64,000 bases of DNA from Dugong dugon (Eukaryota; Chordata; Mammalia; Sirenia; Dugongidae). The position numbers and the translations under genes are program-made. The notes below the pieces were generated by a model. That model was given only the letters and a program-made list of their open reading frames with translations. It was not told the origin of the DNA and did no database searches. The stretch's first letter is position 1. Each line of letters starts with the position of its first letter. Shown here in pieces: positions 44,874-55,980 of this stretch. Where the stretch lies: positions 90,827,601 through 90,891,600 of the forward strand of contig CM057472.1 in the NCBI GenBank assembly GCA_030035585.1, given 5' to 3'.

Positions 44874-45280
44874 CTGGAACCTCTGAATGTTATATTATGT
44901 GGCAAAAGAGGTTTTGCAGATGAAATCAAGTAAGGGAAACCTTGAGATAGGGAAATTATCCGTGAGTACTATAAATGCCATTACACGTGTCCTTATAAAA
45001 AGGAAGCCAAGGGAAATCTGATGCAGAATAAGAAGGCAATGTGAATACTGAAGCAAGATGCTACTCTGCTGGCTTTGAAGATGGAGGATGGGGTCAAGAG
45101 CCAATGCAAGGAATGTACTCTAGAAGCTAGAAAAGGCAAGGAAATGGATTCTTCCCTAGAACCTCCAGAGGGAGTGAAATTAATTTTGGACTTCTGACCT
45201 CCAGAACTGTAAGTGAATAAATGTGTATCAGTTTAAATCTCCAAGTTTGCGGAATTTTTTACAGCAGCCATAGGAAACTT
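44874..45280 (+). mobile_element. MLT1 MaLR LTR, 5' end missing
   Basis: CCTGGAACCTCTGAATGTTA, GAGGTTTTGCAGATGAAATC, CGTGTCCTTATAAAAAGGAA, GACTTCTGACCTCCAGAACT, the signal GTGAATAAATGTGTATC and ACAGCAGCCATAGGAAAC are the MLT1 order. The start of the LTR is replaced by the SINE pair. Confidence 0.8.
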
Positions 45281-45761
45281 TCAGTGAATATTCCAAGGTT
45301 CATGGCTTAGCTTTCAGGTTGCAGACTCAGAACGAGCTCTCAATGACCATATCAAAACGAACCCTCCAAAGAAGCACTCACATGAACAAAGATATGAGAC
45401 TAGTGCATAAAATCACAATGATAATTCAAGTTACCATGAGAAATATAACTCTCCCATTGACTGGAAGACATATCAAATTGACCAGTCAATTTTCCCTATA
45501 TTGTCAGACAGACTTGGAAAACCAATCCATAATCAGGATGCCAGTATACTGGTTTATAATTTACAAATAAAATTCTGCCACATAGATGAGACCCTTAAAT
45601 GTTTCCATGAGCAACCTATTTCCCCCTGTCAGTAGACAAATTGGGAAAGACAAATCCTAACTGAAGGTTGTCTGTGGACACTGAATCTAAACAAGGGCAG
45701 TTAGATTAACTACTTGCTGAATGGCAGCAGGATAAGCTATCCTGAGACATGCCTTTAGGAC
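45281..45761. other. unique non-coding sequence
   Basis: Nothing recognised. The 83-codon frame at 45319-45570 has no domain. Confidence 0.4.
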
Positions 45762-45931
45762 CAAAAAAAAAAAAAAAAAAAAAAAAAAATCAAACCAGTC
45801 GCCATTGAGTCTACTCCAACAAGGCTATGACTTTTTGGAAGCAGATTTCCAGGCATTTCTTCTGAGGTGTCTCTGGGTGGTTTTGAATAGCCAACCTTTC
45901 AGTTAGTAGTTGAACACATCATCCAGGGACT
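45762..45931 (-). mobile_element. SINE with long A-run
   Basis: An A-run of about 28 (45762-45789) is the reversed tail. AATCAAACCAGTCGCCATTG, GAAGCAGATTTCCAGGCATT, GTCTCTGGGTGGTTTTGAAT and CATCCAGGGACTCC follow. The CAGGCATTTCTTCTGAGGTG block marks a variant body different from the other SINEs here. Confidence 0.82.
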
Positions 45932-47257
45932 CCATTCCTATAGGGCTACAGCATTTGAATTCCTTTCAATAAAACCTAATAACTACTCCCCCTTTAGAGA
46001 ATTTCTTGCCAATGGGCTCAGTAGAGCTGTGCTTGTTTTCCAGGGATCCCTCTCTTCTAGGCAAAACCTGGATGGTCACTGCCAAATTTCTCTCTGGGAT
46101 TCTTCTTTCTCACATGGGTGACCACCACTACCCCCACCTTTGTGGGGTGTACAGATGATTTTGTTCCAGCTAGAATCAGCTCTTGCTGGTCTAGGATCCA
46201 TCTTTAATGTGGCACTGCTTATCTCATTATGTCCTGATATAATAATAAATGGGTAATCTTCTTTTCTTTTTTTTTCAAGTCATGGCAGAAGGATATATTT
46301 TGACATTTTTCCATAAATTGATAGAAAATTTTGTGAGGATCACAGGAAATAGTGTATATTAAGGAGTTAGTTCTGTTCCATGCAGAAGGCAACCAATGAA
46401 CATCATTTCTCCTGCCTGTATTCCCCAAATGTCTGGAGTAAGGTGTGGTGTAAGGACAAGTCAGAAGGTTACAATTTAGAATGAGAACATGAGAACCTGT
46501 CATCTGCTGACAGTCTAAAACATCTCAGGGAAGCAGAAAATCCAGCATTTAGAACTCTGTTTCTTTCTTCTTTTGATGAAACATATATTGTTCATGAAAG
46601 AAATCTATTTTTTTTTTTTTTTTCTATTTCACTCTGATCTAGCTACAGAGATACTTTCAGGCAGGGGCAAGATTTCATTATCGCAGAGACTTATGAAATT
46701 CTCAGCAGGCAAACACATCTTTAAAAGACAATATCTCCATTTTACATGTTGAGGTATTGTAGAAAGAGAAAACCCAGTGATAAATGTATTTCACTTAATT
46801 CAAAGGTTTGTAGATCAAAGTTTTGTATAATGAACTACCTTTTCCTCATTTGTTTATAATTTCTGAAATATACTCCCACCCAAGTTGGCCCCTGGAGAAC
46901 AAAATAATTTATTTTAAAATTATGTAATTAACCAAATCCGAATAATTTAGCAGCAAAATACTCTCATAAACTGTCATATACAGTACTATGCTTAGTACAT
47001 AGTATAACAGAAGGAAATAAGCTTATATTTCAGACCCTGACAGACCTGGCCCTAAATGCTGCTTCATTATAAAATTCTTTATCTCTAAAATGGGACTGGT
47101 AAATAAAATAATGTAGGGAAATAACCTGGTTCATCATCAGGTATTTGTTAACCAACACAAGAATATCAACTGCCGTTTATTGATAATGATAATGATGCTG
47201 ATAAACTCAATGATGTATAGAACCAGAGTGATGTATGGGAAGTGACAGTGATATATG
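45932..47257. other. unique, with T-run
   Basis: A T-run of ~17 is at about 46609-46624. The 94-codon minus frame at 46219-46503 has no domain and ends in a low-complexity Lys stretch. Nothing else recognised. Confidence 0.45.
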
Positions 47258-47641
47258 TTGTTGTTGTTTTTAGGTGTCATCAAGTTGGTTCCAACTCATA
47301 ACGACCCTATGTACAATAGAATGAAATATTGCCTGGTAGTGTGCCATCCTCACAATTGTTATGCTTAAGCCCATTGTTGCAGCCACTGTGTCAATCCATC
47401 TCATTAAGGGTCTTCTTCTTTTTCACTGACCCTCTACTGTACGGAGCACAATGTCCTTCACCAGGCACTAGACCCTCCTGATAATATGTCCAAAACACGT
47501 GAGACAAAGTCTCGCCATCTGTACTTCTAGTGAGCAGTCTGACTGTATTTCTTCCAAGACAGATTTGTTCATTCTTCTGACAATCCATGGTATATTCATA
47601 TTCTTCACCAACACCATAATTCAAAGGCATTGATTCTTCTT
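47258..47641 (-). mobile_element. RTE LINE 3' end, 12-bp duplication
   Basis: From TTGTTGTTGTTTTTAGGTGT to AAAGGCATTGATTCTTCTT. CAGTGATATATG is present exactly at 47246-47257 and 47642-47653. The 79-codon minus-strand frame 47391-47630 is a piece of the RT C-terminal region in a shifted frame (CQKNEQICLGRNT). Confidence 0.93.
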
Positions 47642-47653
47642 CAGTGATATATG

Positions 47654-49004
47654 GGAAGAGGAAAAAAAAAAGTTTTTATGGAAAATTACACAATTTTTTC
47701 CCCCATTTAAAAAAATTACCAGCACTTAAATAATCTTTTGCCTTGTATCTTGTACCCACTATTTCTTGATCTTTAGTAGATGTGGTAAATCCAGCTGTAA
47801 TAGAAATACTGTGTTGTGCACTGATACTTACAATAAAGAAGTAATTTTTTTTTTTTTTTTTTAAGGAGTCAGACAGGAAGAAAATGCATTCTAGCATCAT
47901 GGCAAATTGGAGGCACTATTCCAAGTTTTATATCAAAACACCTGGTGGTGAGCTAAGTCACTGTTTGATGTTGCTTAGCTACAGGAAATGGAGACAATGC
48001 CTCTGGGGCAGGTAGGAATGTTTTGTTACCCAAAACCCTAGAATTTTTGGAAAATAGTTAATGGAAACCTTCCTCCACCTGAGTATCTGTAGCTCCTTCA
48101 GTACAACAGCTATTATCATATTGCTTTCCTATAGTATTTTATATAATCCCTTCAGAACAGAGTAAAGCCTGTTGGATAGATATGATCATATTGTTGTTAT
48201 GTCCTCTCCCTTTTTATTTTGTTATATTTTGTTTTGTTTAACAGCTGAGGAAACAGAAGCTAAAATTAAAAATAGATAATATTCCAAGTTTATTTAGTTG
48301 AACTCTGGATAAGAGTTTCCTCTCCCTAGAAAAAGACCTGGTCTGATTTTTTTTGGGCGAGTGGGTAAAGTAGGTGGGTCAAGGAAGTAGGCAATGGCTG
48401 AGAATATTAGACTGGCACTTTTGTAACATAGACCAAGATCTATGGTCCAATTAAATTAAATTAAAGTTCCTTTCGGTGTCTAGAATTAGTTTCTTTATGC
48501 TACAATAAATGTCACCAGCTGCACAAAGTATTGAGATACCTTGTGCTATGTTACCACATGATGCCACCCTCTGATATTGGGGATAGGAGGGTCATGAACT
48601 CCAGATGATTTTCCTGCTCACTTGCTAGTGTTAAAGTGTAGACACCCTGGGGAGTCTGGGAAGTCATTAAAATGGTGGCTATTATTCTTACTGAAGAGCG
48701 ACCATAACCAAGTAAGCTTGAAAATTATAAACTCAAAAGTGGATTGAAACTAACAGAGTAGCATCTTACATAGAAAATGTGAAAGAAAAAAAAAAAAAAA
48801 GATAGTTTGCTTCCCATTGCATGTAGTGTGATTGTTTTATGCATTTACCTACAATTCAAGTTCTTAGACAAAATTTTTGTTTGTTTGCTTGTTTTGTGTT
48901 TTAATCTCCACCTCTCACTCTAAACATCCATCATCTTTACTGTTGCTTTTTTCTCCATCTCCAGAAACCTCTTAGCTGTGAAACCTGCATGGGTGATAGC
49001 AATA
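47654..49004. other. unique, with A- and T-runs
   Basis: A T-run is at 47847-47864 and an A-run at about 48785-48800. No repeat family or gene recognised. Confidence 0.45.
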
Positions 49005-49475
49005 GAAACTCTACAGAGGTTAAGACCTCAGCTCTGGAGTTAGACAGGTTTGGCTTTGAAATCTAGTCTGGCTATTTCTGAGCGTTGTGACCTTTGACAA
49101 GTTACTGGGCTTCAGTTTCCTCATCTACTAAATGGAAATAAAAGTAGAACCCATTTCATGGGATTATTATGATGAATATTCATTAAAAACCCATTGCTGT
49201 CGTGTTGATTGCTACTCATAGTGACCCTACAGGACAGAGTAGAACTGCCCCATAGGGTTTCCAAGGCTGTAATCTTTACAGAAGCAGACTGCTGTATCTT
49301 CCTCCTGCTGAATGACTGATGGATTTGAACTGCTGACCTTTCAGTTAGCAGCCTGAGGCTTAACCACTATACCACCAGGGCTCCTTGAATGTTCATTACT
49401 GAGTGTAAAAATTAGAGCAGTGAGCCTGGCACATAGTAAGCACTCAATAAATGATATGTTTGCTGCTGCTGTCGC
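49005..49475 (+). mobile_element. MIR SINE split by younger SINE
   Basis: CAGCTCTGGAGTTAGACAGG, GACAAGTTACTGGGCTTCAG and TTCCTCATCTACTAAATGGA lie left of the insertion. GAGCCTGGCACATAGTAAGC and ACTCAATAAATGATATG lie right of it. Together they make one MIR. Confidence 0.87.
49186..49385 (-). mobile_element. SINE inserted in MIR, 13-bp duplication
   Basis: AAAACCCATTGCTGTCGTGT, CATAGTGACCCTACAGGACA, TTCCAAGGCTGTAATCTTTA and ACCACCAGGGCTCC. TGAATATTCATTA (49173-49185) and TGAATGTTCATTA (49386-49398) form the target duplication with one change. Confidence 0.93.
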
Positions 49476-50519
49476 TGCTGCCAATGTTAATGGAAGTTTG
49501 CATTGATAACCAAGTGCCTTTTAGGTTTAAGTGCTTTTAGAATCTTCTCTCTTCTTTGTTCATTCATCCACTAACTTATTTATTAGTTCAACATATGTTT
49601 TTGATTATTTACTCTTGCAGAAAGTCTTATGAGACATCGAACTGACAAATTTCAGGAAACTCATCAGGAAGAGAACAAGAAAGGCTGATCTAAAAATGGA
49701 TAATAAGTGTTTCCTTCTTGTTTTTCTCTGAAAAGAAATCATTGAATTTAACAACAAGGACAACAAAAAGTACTTGCTGTGAATTGTATTACATCCCACT
49801 AGAAATATACAAAGCTGTATACAAAACTGTTGCTGTGTGAACTGTATTATATGGATTTCTTTGGATTAATAGGATTTTTTTTTCTAATTCTTCCTGATTC
49901 TCTGTGACAACACGAATGAAAAGCTGTTTTCATTTTATTTTTGGACAAGATAGCTTGTCTTAGGGTCTGATAATGAAGAGTATGAGTGTGTTGTTTACTA
50001 AGCTAGCATTCACATTGGACCTCATAAGTATACCCAAACATGAGACTTAAATTGAAAACTAAAGGGGTAAAGAAGCCTGAACCCCACAAAGTAACTCACC
50101 AAGGAAGCTCCTTCTATGCTCTGAGATCCCTAAAAGAGGACTCTGAAAGTTTGGAGACAGATTTTGTCCAAAAGACACATCTACTTAGAACATACCTCCT
50201 TCATTAGCTTCATTTAGTTTAGGCTGAACTTTCAAATGAACTCATTACCATGAGCAAGGTAGAAATGGCAAGGTAACCAGCACCCTAACACAGTAACTAG
50301 GCTCTAAACCAAGGCTGTTTTCAATGTGATCTTTCATTTCCCCTAAAATTGCCTTTCTCTAATTTATGCTAATCTGCCTATTATTGATAGTTCCATTATG
50401 CTACACGTCTAATGACTTTTCCTTGGGGGAAGAGAAGTTTACTTGATATTTGGAATATTCCTTAGCAGAACAAATTGAATAAAAAAGAGCATCATAATTA
50501 GAAGAAACACTTCTTAGGC
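49476..50519. other. unique non-coding sequence
   Basis: Nothing recognised. Confidence 0.4.
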
Positions 50520-50815
50520 TTTCCCACCATTCTTTCTAGCCAAATCCTAACCATCTCTTAAAGTATACCTCAGCTTCTATCTCTTCCATCAACTGGCTCT
50601 GACTGCTTCAGTCCAATGATTATATTCTTGCTCCTATTATTCATTTGACTCAATTAGTACTTATTATTCCATTCTACCCTGTGGTAAATTATTTCTATAG
50701 ATTGATGCGTTAGATCCTTAACTGGGTTGTAAACCCTTTGAGGTTAGGGACATGACTTATTCTTCATTGTTTTCTCATGGTCCTGAGCATTATTCTCTTT
50801 GCCAACAGTAAATTT
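50520..50815 (+). mobile_element. L2 LINE 3' fragment
   Basis: CTAACCATCTCTTAAAGTAT, GTTGTAAACCCTTTGAGGTT and AGGGACATGACTTATTCTTC match the L2 3' order. Confidence 0.6.
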
Positions 50816-50869
50816 TAATGGTAATCACGTTGATCCTATTATTGCTGTTTTATAGTTATATAATTTGTA

Positions 50870-51085
50870 GGATTTTACAAATATTTCTAAAAACATTATC
50901 TCTATGGATTTCTCCAACTACCTCATGAGTGAGGAGTCTTGAGTCTAATTTTACTTATGAGAAAATGGAATTAAATGAAGATTTAAGTGACTTCTCAAAA
51001 GTCAAACAGTTAGAAAATATTAGGGTTAAGATTTGTACCCGGGTGTCTGACTGAAAATCAAGTGTTCTTTAACCATACCATTGAA
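50870..51085 (-). mobile_element. MIR SINE, reversed
   Basis: ACTACCTCATGAGTGAGGAG, TTTACTTATGAGAAAATGGA and GATTTGTACCCGGGTGTCTG are reversed MIR. Confidence 0.7.
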
Positions 51086-51967
51086 TTTATTGATCATTAA
51101 ATAGGGATATTTTATTGTTATTATTTCAACTCTGACTTGCCTTTATTACAGTTAATGCATATAAGTAAAAATTGACTTATAACTTTTTTACTCTTTGGAC
51201 AGACATCAGAAAGATAAAGGCTATGAGATAAAAGGGGGCAGGTTACACAGGTCTTCTTTCCGTTGAACATGCATATTTTTACTCCCCTTGGTGGAAAGGA
51301 AAGCGTGGATAAAAACAGGGCCAATGCTGGCACATATGTCATTTTCATGTGAGTTAGAAAAAGGCATCTTTTCTGGATAGATGCAGCCCTGGACTGATGA
51401 TGTGTAGAACCACAGGTTGAATTTCAGCACCCCACCCCATCTACATCCTGGGCCAGGTGCTCTTGAATAAGGGCAACTTGTGCACAGCAGCCTAGGGTGA
51501 ATATTTGTAGAGGTGGCTGTGGAAGGGATTGTGTGTTCTAAAGCAGGCACGATAGGGGTATAGAAGGAATTAATGATACTGGAGGAGTTTGTTGGAAGGT
51601 GCAATGAAGGAAAGCATATGAACTAACAGACACATTTAGAAGTGTTTTTTGGTATAGAATAGAAATCATTCTGACTCTTTAGACCCGTGCGCTCTGGAAC
51701 TATGAATTTACTTAGCAAGCAGAGAACAGAATTCAGGAGAAATGACTATATTTTGACCTTAACTCTAGGGACTTGGTTTCTTAAAATATCCTAAATATTT
51801 TGGTATATGAGTTATTTTCATCAGTGTGGCTGCCCATTCTTGAAGCTACCTTCAAGAATTTGAAAAAGAGAGGCATCCTCTTTCCAGAAAAAAATATACT
51901 TCATCACATGCATACAAGTGTTTTGCGATTAGTTTCTGTGGGTATGTGGATCCATTCATAGGTTTGT
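51086..51967. other. unique; 127-codon minus-strand frame
   Basis: The minus-strand frame 51221-51604 is one of the longest outside any repeat I recognise. It opens MHLPTNSSSIINSF and includes CTSCPYSRAPGPGC. I see no transmembrane segment, signal peptide or known domain. No splice-site context, CpG-rich promoter or partner exon is visible, so I do not call it a gene. Confidence 0.4.
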
Positions 51968-52085
51968 TGGAGGGTTCCCAAATCTGGCTAATTGTCACAG
52001 TTATTGAACAGCCTTTAAAACTTGCAGATTACCTGCCCCCACCCTAGCAGATTCTGATTAGTAGGTTTGGAAACAGGTCTAATGT
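51968..52085 (-). mobile_element. MER5-like hAT fragment
   Basis: TGCAGATTACCTGCCCCCAC, CTAGCAGATTCTGATTAGTA and ATGTATTTTTAATCATTTC resemble the MER5-type core; orientation is uncertain because the family is near-palindromic here. Confidence 0.5.
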
Positions 52086-52403
52086 ATTTTTAATCATTTC
52101 TTTACATATAAGATGAGATCAAAGGAAGAAAATGTCAACAGATGTGACAAGAAAAGTACTTAAAGGCTGTTTTTATACTGTTGAACATAAATCAGTGGGA
52201 AACTTGTAAGTGTGATTTTGCAAACAAATCAATTAGGTATTCAAAAATCACATTTCTGGAGTTACTTTCTCATAACATTATTCCTCTCATTTTGTTCATC
52301 AGTGTCAGGAAAAATATGGTGGTAATGGAAACCTGCGGGCAGAAGAAGAGCTTGCAGGATATAGTATAGAAGGAAAGATTCTCTTTCCACAATTGGTAGC
52401 ACC
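52086..52403. other. unique non-coding sequence
   Basis: Nothing recognised. Confidence 0.35.
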
Positions 52404-52415
52404 TAGAGAGTACCT

Positions 52416-52564
52416 AGTGGTGTAGTAGTTAAGAGCTTGGCTGCCAACCAAAAGGTCAACAGTTGGAATCCACCAGCCACTTCTTATAAACTCTATGGGG
52501 CAGTTCTGCTCTGTCCTATAGGGTTGCTATGAGTCAGAATTGACTTGATAAAAATGGGTTTTTT
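52416..52564 (+). mobile_element. tRNA-derived SINE, 12-bp duplication
   Basis: AGTGGTGTAGTAGTTAAGAG (A-box-like), AAAAGGTCAACAGTTGGAAT (B-box-like), CTATGGGGCAGTTCTGCTCT and TGACTTGATAAAAATGGG. TAGAGAGTACCT flanks it exactly at 52404-52415 and 52565-52576. The first ~10 bp of the head are missing. Confidence 0.93.
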
Positions 52565-52576
52565 TAGAGAGTACCT

Positions 52577-53243
52577 GGAAGCATGACCATCTGAAGGCAT
52601 AGAAGATGATATTGTGTTTTCACTTTGTCAAGTTTTTGACACTGTGAATAGTTGAGTGAAAATATCCAGCTCCTTTAGAATTCAAGAGTAATTAATGAGT
52701 CATGAAAGTATGATCAGCAATAATTAAATCTCAAGCAGCATTCTTGATGGAATTAAAAAAAAAATCCCTTAATTTAAAGAAAAGTTAACAGGTTTGTAAT
52801 GAAATGTTTTAAAAAGTTGCTTTTGTGCATTTTCATTGGCAAAACAAAAGTTACCATTTGCAAGAACTGCTTTATTGCTGCTTTACACAGAGAAAGGCTC
52901 TACGGTATAGATCACTGCGCCGGACGTTAGAGATAAAGGAATCCTTAGAGGTCAAAATCTCCATCATCAAGTTTTAATTCCTTTGCTGTCTTCTAGTTTA
53001 GTCCTATCCTAAGGATCAACTTTACTTGAAGGTCCCAACATTAATTAATATTGTAAATGCAGTGAATTTACACATATTGACTAAAAAAATACAGGAAATT
53101 TTTCCATCAGCAAAAAGTAACTTCCTATAATATGTTCCTCTTAAATAAAGTTTACTGAGAAAAACTGTAGAGATATTTTACAGCAGAGCTAGAATACCAG
53201 CTGGAGTAGCAGAGTATTGTGGAGAATACTAATCTGAAGACAT
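52577..53243. other. unique non-coding sequence
   Basis: Nothing recognised. Confidence 0.4.
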
Positions 53244-53686
53244 TGTTGTTGTTAGGTGCCATCGAGTGGATTTCTACTCATAGTGACTCTATGTACAACA
53301 GAAGGTAACACTGCCAGGTCCTGTGCAATCCTCACAATCATTGCTATATTTGATCCTGTTATTGCAGCCACTGTGTCAGTCCATGTAATTGAGGGTCTTC
53401 CTCTTTTTCTCTGACTCCTACTTTACCAAGCATGATATCCTTCTCCAGGGACTGGTCCCTCTTGATAACATGTCCAAATTATGTATCATCTTTACTTCTA
53501 AGGAGATTCTGGCTGTACTTTTTCCAAGACAGATCTGTTCCTTCTTCTGGAAGTCAATGGTATATTCAATTTTCTTCACTAACACCGTAATTCAAAGGCA
53601 TCAATTCTTCTTTGGTCTTCCTTATTCATTGTCCAGCTTTCACTCACATATGAGGCAATTGAGAATACCATGTCTTGGGTCAGGTG
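53244..53686 (-). mobile_element. RTE LINE 3' fragment
   Basis: From GTTGTTGTTAGGTGCCATCG to CATGTCTTGGGTCAGGTG. The 100-codon plus-strand frame 53389-53691 is the antisense of its RT C-terminal region. Confidence 0.92.
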
Positions 53687-53778
53687 TGTAGGATAATTGA
53701 ATTCTTGTTCCATGGACCTGAAGTATGCTATCTCTCTTATCAGAGCCTCTTAGTTTCTATATCTGTACATGAGGAAGT

Positions 53779-53811
53779 GTGCATGTATGTGTGTGTGTGT
53801 ATGTGTATGTC
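53779..53811. repeat. (TG)n microsatellite
   Basis: Imperfect TG/TATG array. Confidence 0.85.
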
Positions 53812-53834
53812 TTGTTAGATCCTAGAAGATCACA

Positions 53835-54040
53835 TATTTATTCAACATACATTAATTGAGTACCTGCTATATTGAAGTATGATATTAGACCTTGGAGATC
53901 CAGATGTGATTAAGACTCAGCTCTGAAAAAGTGTCTGGAGCTTAGTAGGGCAGGCAGATGGTAATTGAAGAAATTACAGAACAGCATAATAATGGGAAGG
54001 AAACAGAAGCAAATGAGAGATACATAATTTTGTGAGGAGG
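53835..54040 (-). mobile_element. L2 LINE fragment, reversed
   Basis: TTTATTCAACATACATTAAT, GAGTACCTGCTATATTGAAG and GGAGATCCAGATGTGATTAA are the reversed L2 3' terminus; CAGGCAGATGGTAATTGAAG follows in the same order. Confidence 0.6.
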
Positions 54041-54499
54041 AGGGCTTAGAAACTACGTGATATCTATGGTTCCTTCAAATTCTTTTGTTAGATGAAACAT
54101 TCTTTAGAATTTGATGGTTGGTAGGAAAATAGAGTAAAAACTTGGCAGGAAACTGGAGCCCATGTTGATGGAAATGATTGGGAATCTTTGGGAAATATGG
54201 AAATATGGGCATCCAATGTTTGTGGTCTAGGCACCTTTATCTACCCAACAATTTAGTAAAGTTGACTCTGTGCACATAGGCCTCATGCAAGTGGTTGTTT
54301 TTTTAGAAATCAAGGGAATGAGGCCAAGTTCCAAGTCTGGGATGACATGAGACAGACATAAAGTAACATTTATAAGATATAAAATGAGCTTTAGAATCAA
54401 ATGAAATAGGATATTGAATTAAGAGGTGGCGAGGAGAATTGTAAGCCAGTGGCAATTTGTAGAAGCCTCATGTTGAGGTTGACAGTGATTTCTAGCGAA
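54041..54499. other. unique non-coding sequence
   Basis: Nothing recognised. Confidence 0.4.
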
Positions 54500-54980
54500 G
54501 GTATGATGGGGATTGTGTTGGAAATTCTTCCATTTTTTCCCTCTAGATTTACTCCTCATGTTTCTTTACCATGCTCTGTGACCCAAGAGGCTGATTTTTA
54601 TGGATTTTAAGAAGGGACTGTCTTCCCCTCTGGCTCCTTATTTGGTTTGGCCAATGGGGAGCACTAGGTGACCGGGAGGAGGAACGAGAATGTATGGGGA
54701 ATGTAGTCCCCTGACTTCCATTCAGTAGGGTTGCCATGGGATAGCTGCATTCCTACAGCAAAGGTCATGGCTTTTTGCACTAGGCCTTCTTCCTCTGTCC
54801 CCTTTAGCCTTACAGATGATAACAACTTCACTATAGTTACTATACCCAGTGTACTACGCTGTCTGTTGTGATTTTCTTACAAATGCCTTCAACTTTAATA
54901 TAGTTTACTTAGTAAACTTTCTTCAAATTACCTACTTTCTATGTGCCAATTTTTTCCTATTGGAAGCCTGACTCATATAG
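54500..54980 (+). repeat. unclassified old repeat, copy 2
   Basis: GACTGTCTTCCCCTCTGGCT, TTGGCCAATGGGGAGCACTA, CTAGGTGACCGGGAGGAGGA, GCATTCCTACAGCAAAGGTC and AGTAAACTTTCTTCAAATTA, ending CTGACTCATATAG. Related in order to 44070-44515. Confidence 0.5.
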
Positions 54981-55164
54981 GTGTGTAAGACTTACACTTG
55001 CTTATGACTTAAGTAAGTCTTATCTAAATACTGATGAGCAGGGTGGGAACAGGAAAAGAAAAAAAAAATAAGAAGATATAACTTAAAATAATCAATAGTT
55101 GATACTTCAATTTTAAGTTAAAGTGAATAACAGATACTACAATGTATTTTGTGAAGTTTTGGGC

Positions 55165-55290
55165 AAATGAAATCATAGATTTTTGTGCCAAAGGAAATCT
55201 AGTCCAGTATCCTTATTTTGCAGATAAGAAACTTATACCTCCTCAGAGGTTATATGACTTGGTCAATGTCACCCTGGTTTTTAATGACAG
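55165..55290 (-). mobile_element. MIR-like fragment, reversed
   Basis: TATTTTGCAGATAAGAAACT, CTCAGAGGTTATATGACTTG and GTCAATGTCACCCTGG resemble reversed MIR or a related old SINE. Confidence 0.5.
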
Positions 55291-55784
55291 AATGTGAGTA
55301 TATATGAGTTTCTGTGTGTGTGCGCGAATTTTCTTATTCTCTTATTTATCAGTGACAAACTCTCAGCTATTAAACAAAGAATCTTACAGAGGTAGCTCCA
55401 TGAGTTCCTCTGGATTGCTCTTCCACCAAATCGTCATGAACCTCTACCTTTTCAATTTTCTCTTTAATCTGATGACTGTTTTCCAGAGAAGATTTTTTTT
55501 TCCATATATATGGAAATATATGTATATTTTATTGATAAACCACTTTGTAAGAAGCATTGCAAAAAGGATCAGAGGACAGAAATAAAGCCACTTTGAGATA
55601 TACAAGTATACCAGTTTATTGGCTTGCTCTGCAAACCAACTTTGTTTATACTGTGCATGGGCTGCAATTTGGTGCCTCAGATATATTACATATGACATTC
55701 ACAATTGAGATTTGATGAAGAAAGAGTTGGAACAGAATATTTAGTTCATGGTTTTGAAATGTACAAATGACAATGGTGTGCTCC
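55291..55784. other. unique non-coding sequence
   Basis: Overlapping frames on both strands (55304-55585 plus, 55444-55698 minus) are AT-rich and domain-free. Confidence 0.4.
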
Positions 55785-55980
55785 TCAGAGTTTTTCAAAG
55801 TCTAGTTCAAGAACTTCCTGCATCACAATTGCTTGAGCTCTTTTTAGTAGTAATACAAATTCTCTGGCCCCACCTAAGAACTACTTAATCTGAACTTTCA
55901 AAGGTGAGGTCCAGGGATTTCCATTTTTAATAAATTTCCTGAAATAACTTCTATCACATCTAAGTTTGAAACTGTGATAA
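55785..55980 (+). mobile_element. MER5-like hAT DNA transposon
   Basis: AGTTTTTCAAAGTCTAGTTC, CCTGCATCACAATTGCTTGA, ATTCTCTGGCCCCACCTAAG and GATTTCCATTTTTAATAAAT fit the MER5A order. Confidence 0.6.

Noticed and set aside
46219-46503. 94-codon minus-strand frame
   Set aside because: No domain, low-complexity Lys run from a T-rich tract and no splice or promoter context.
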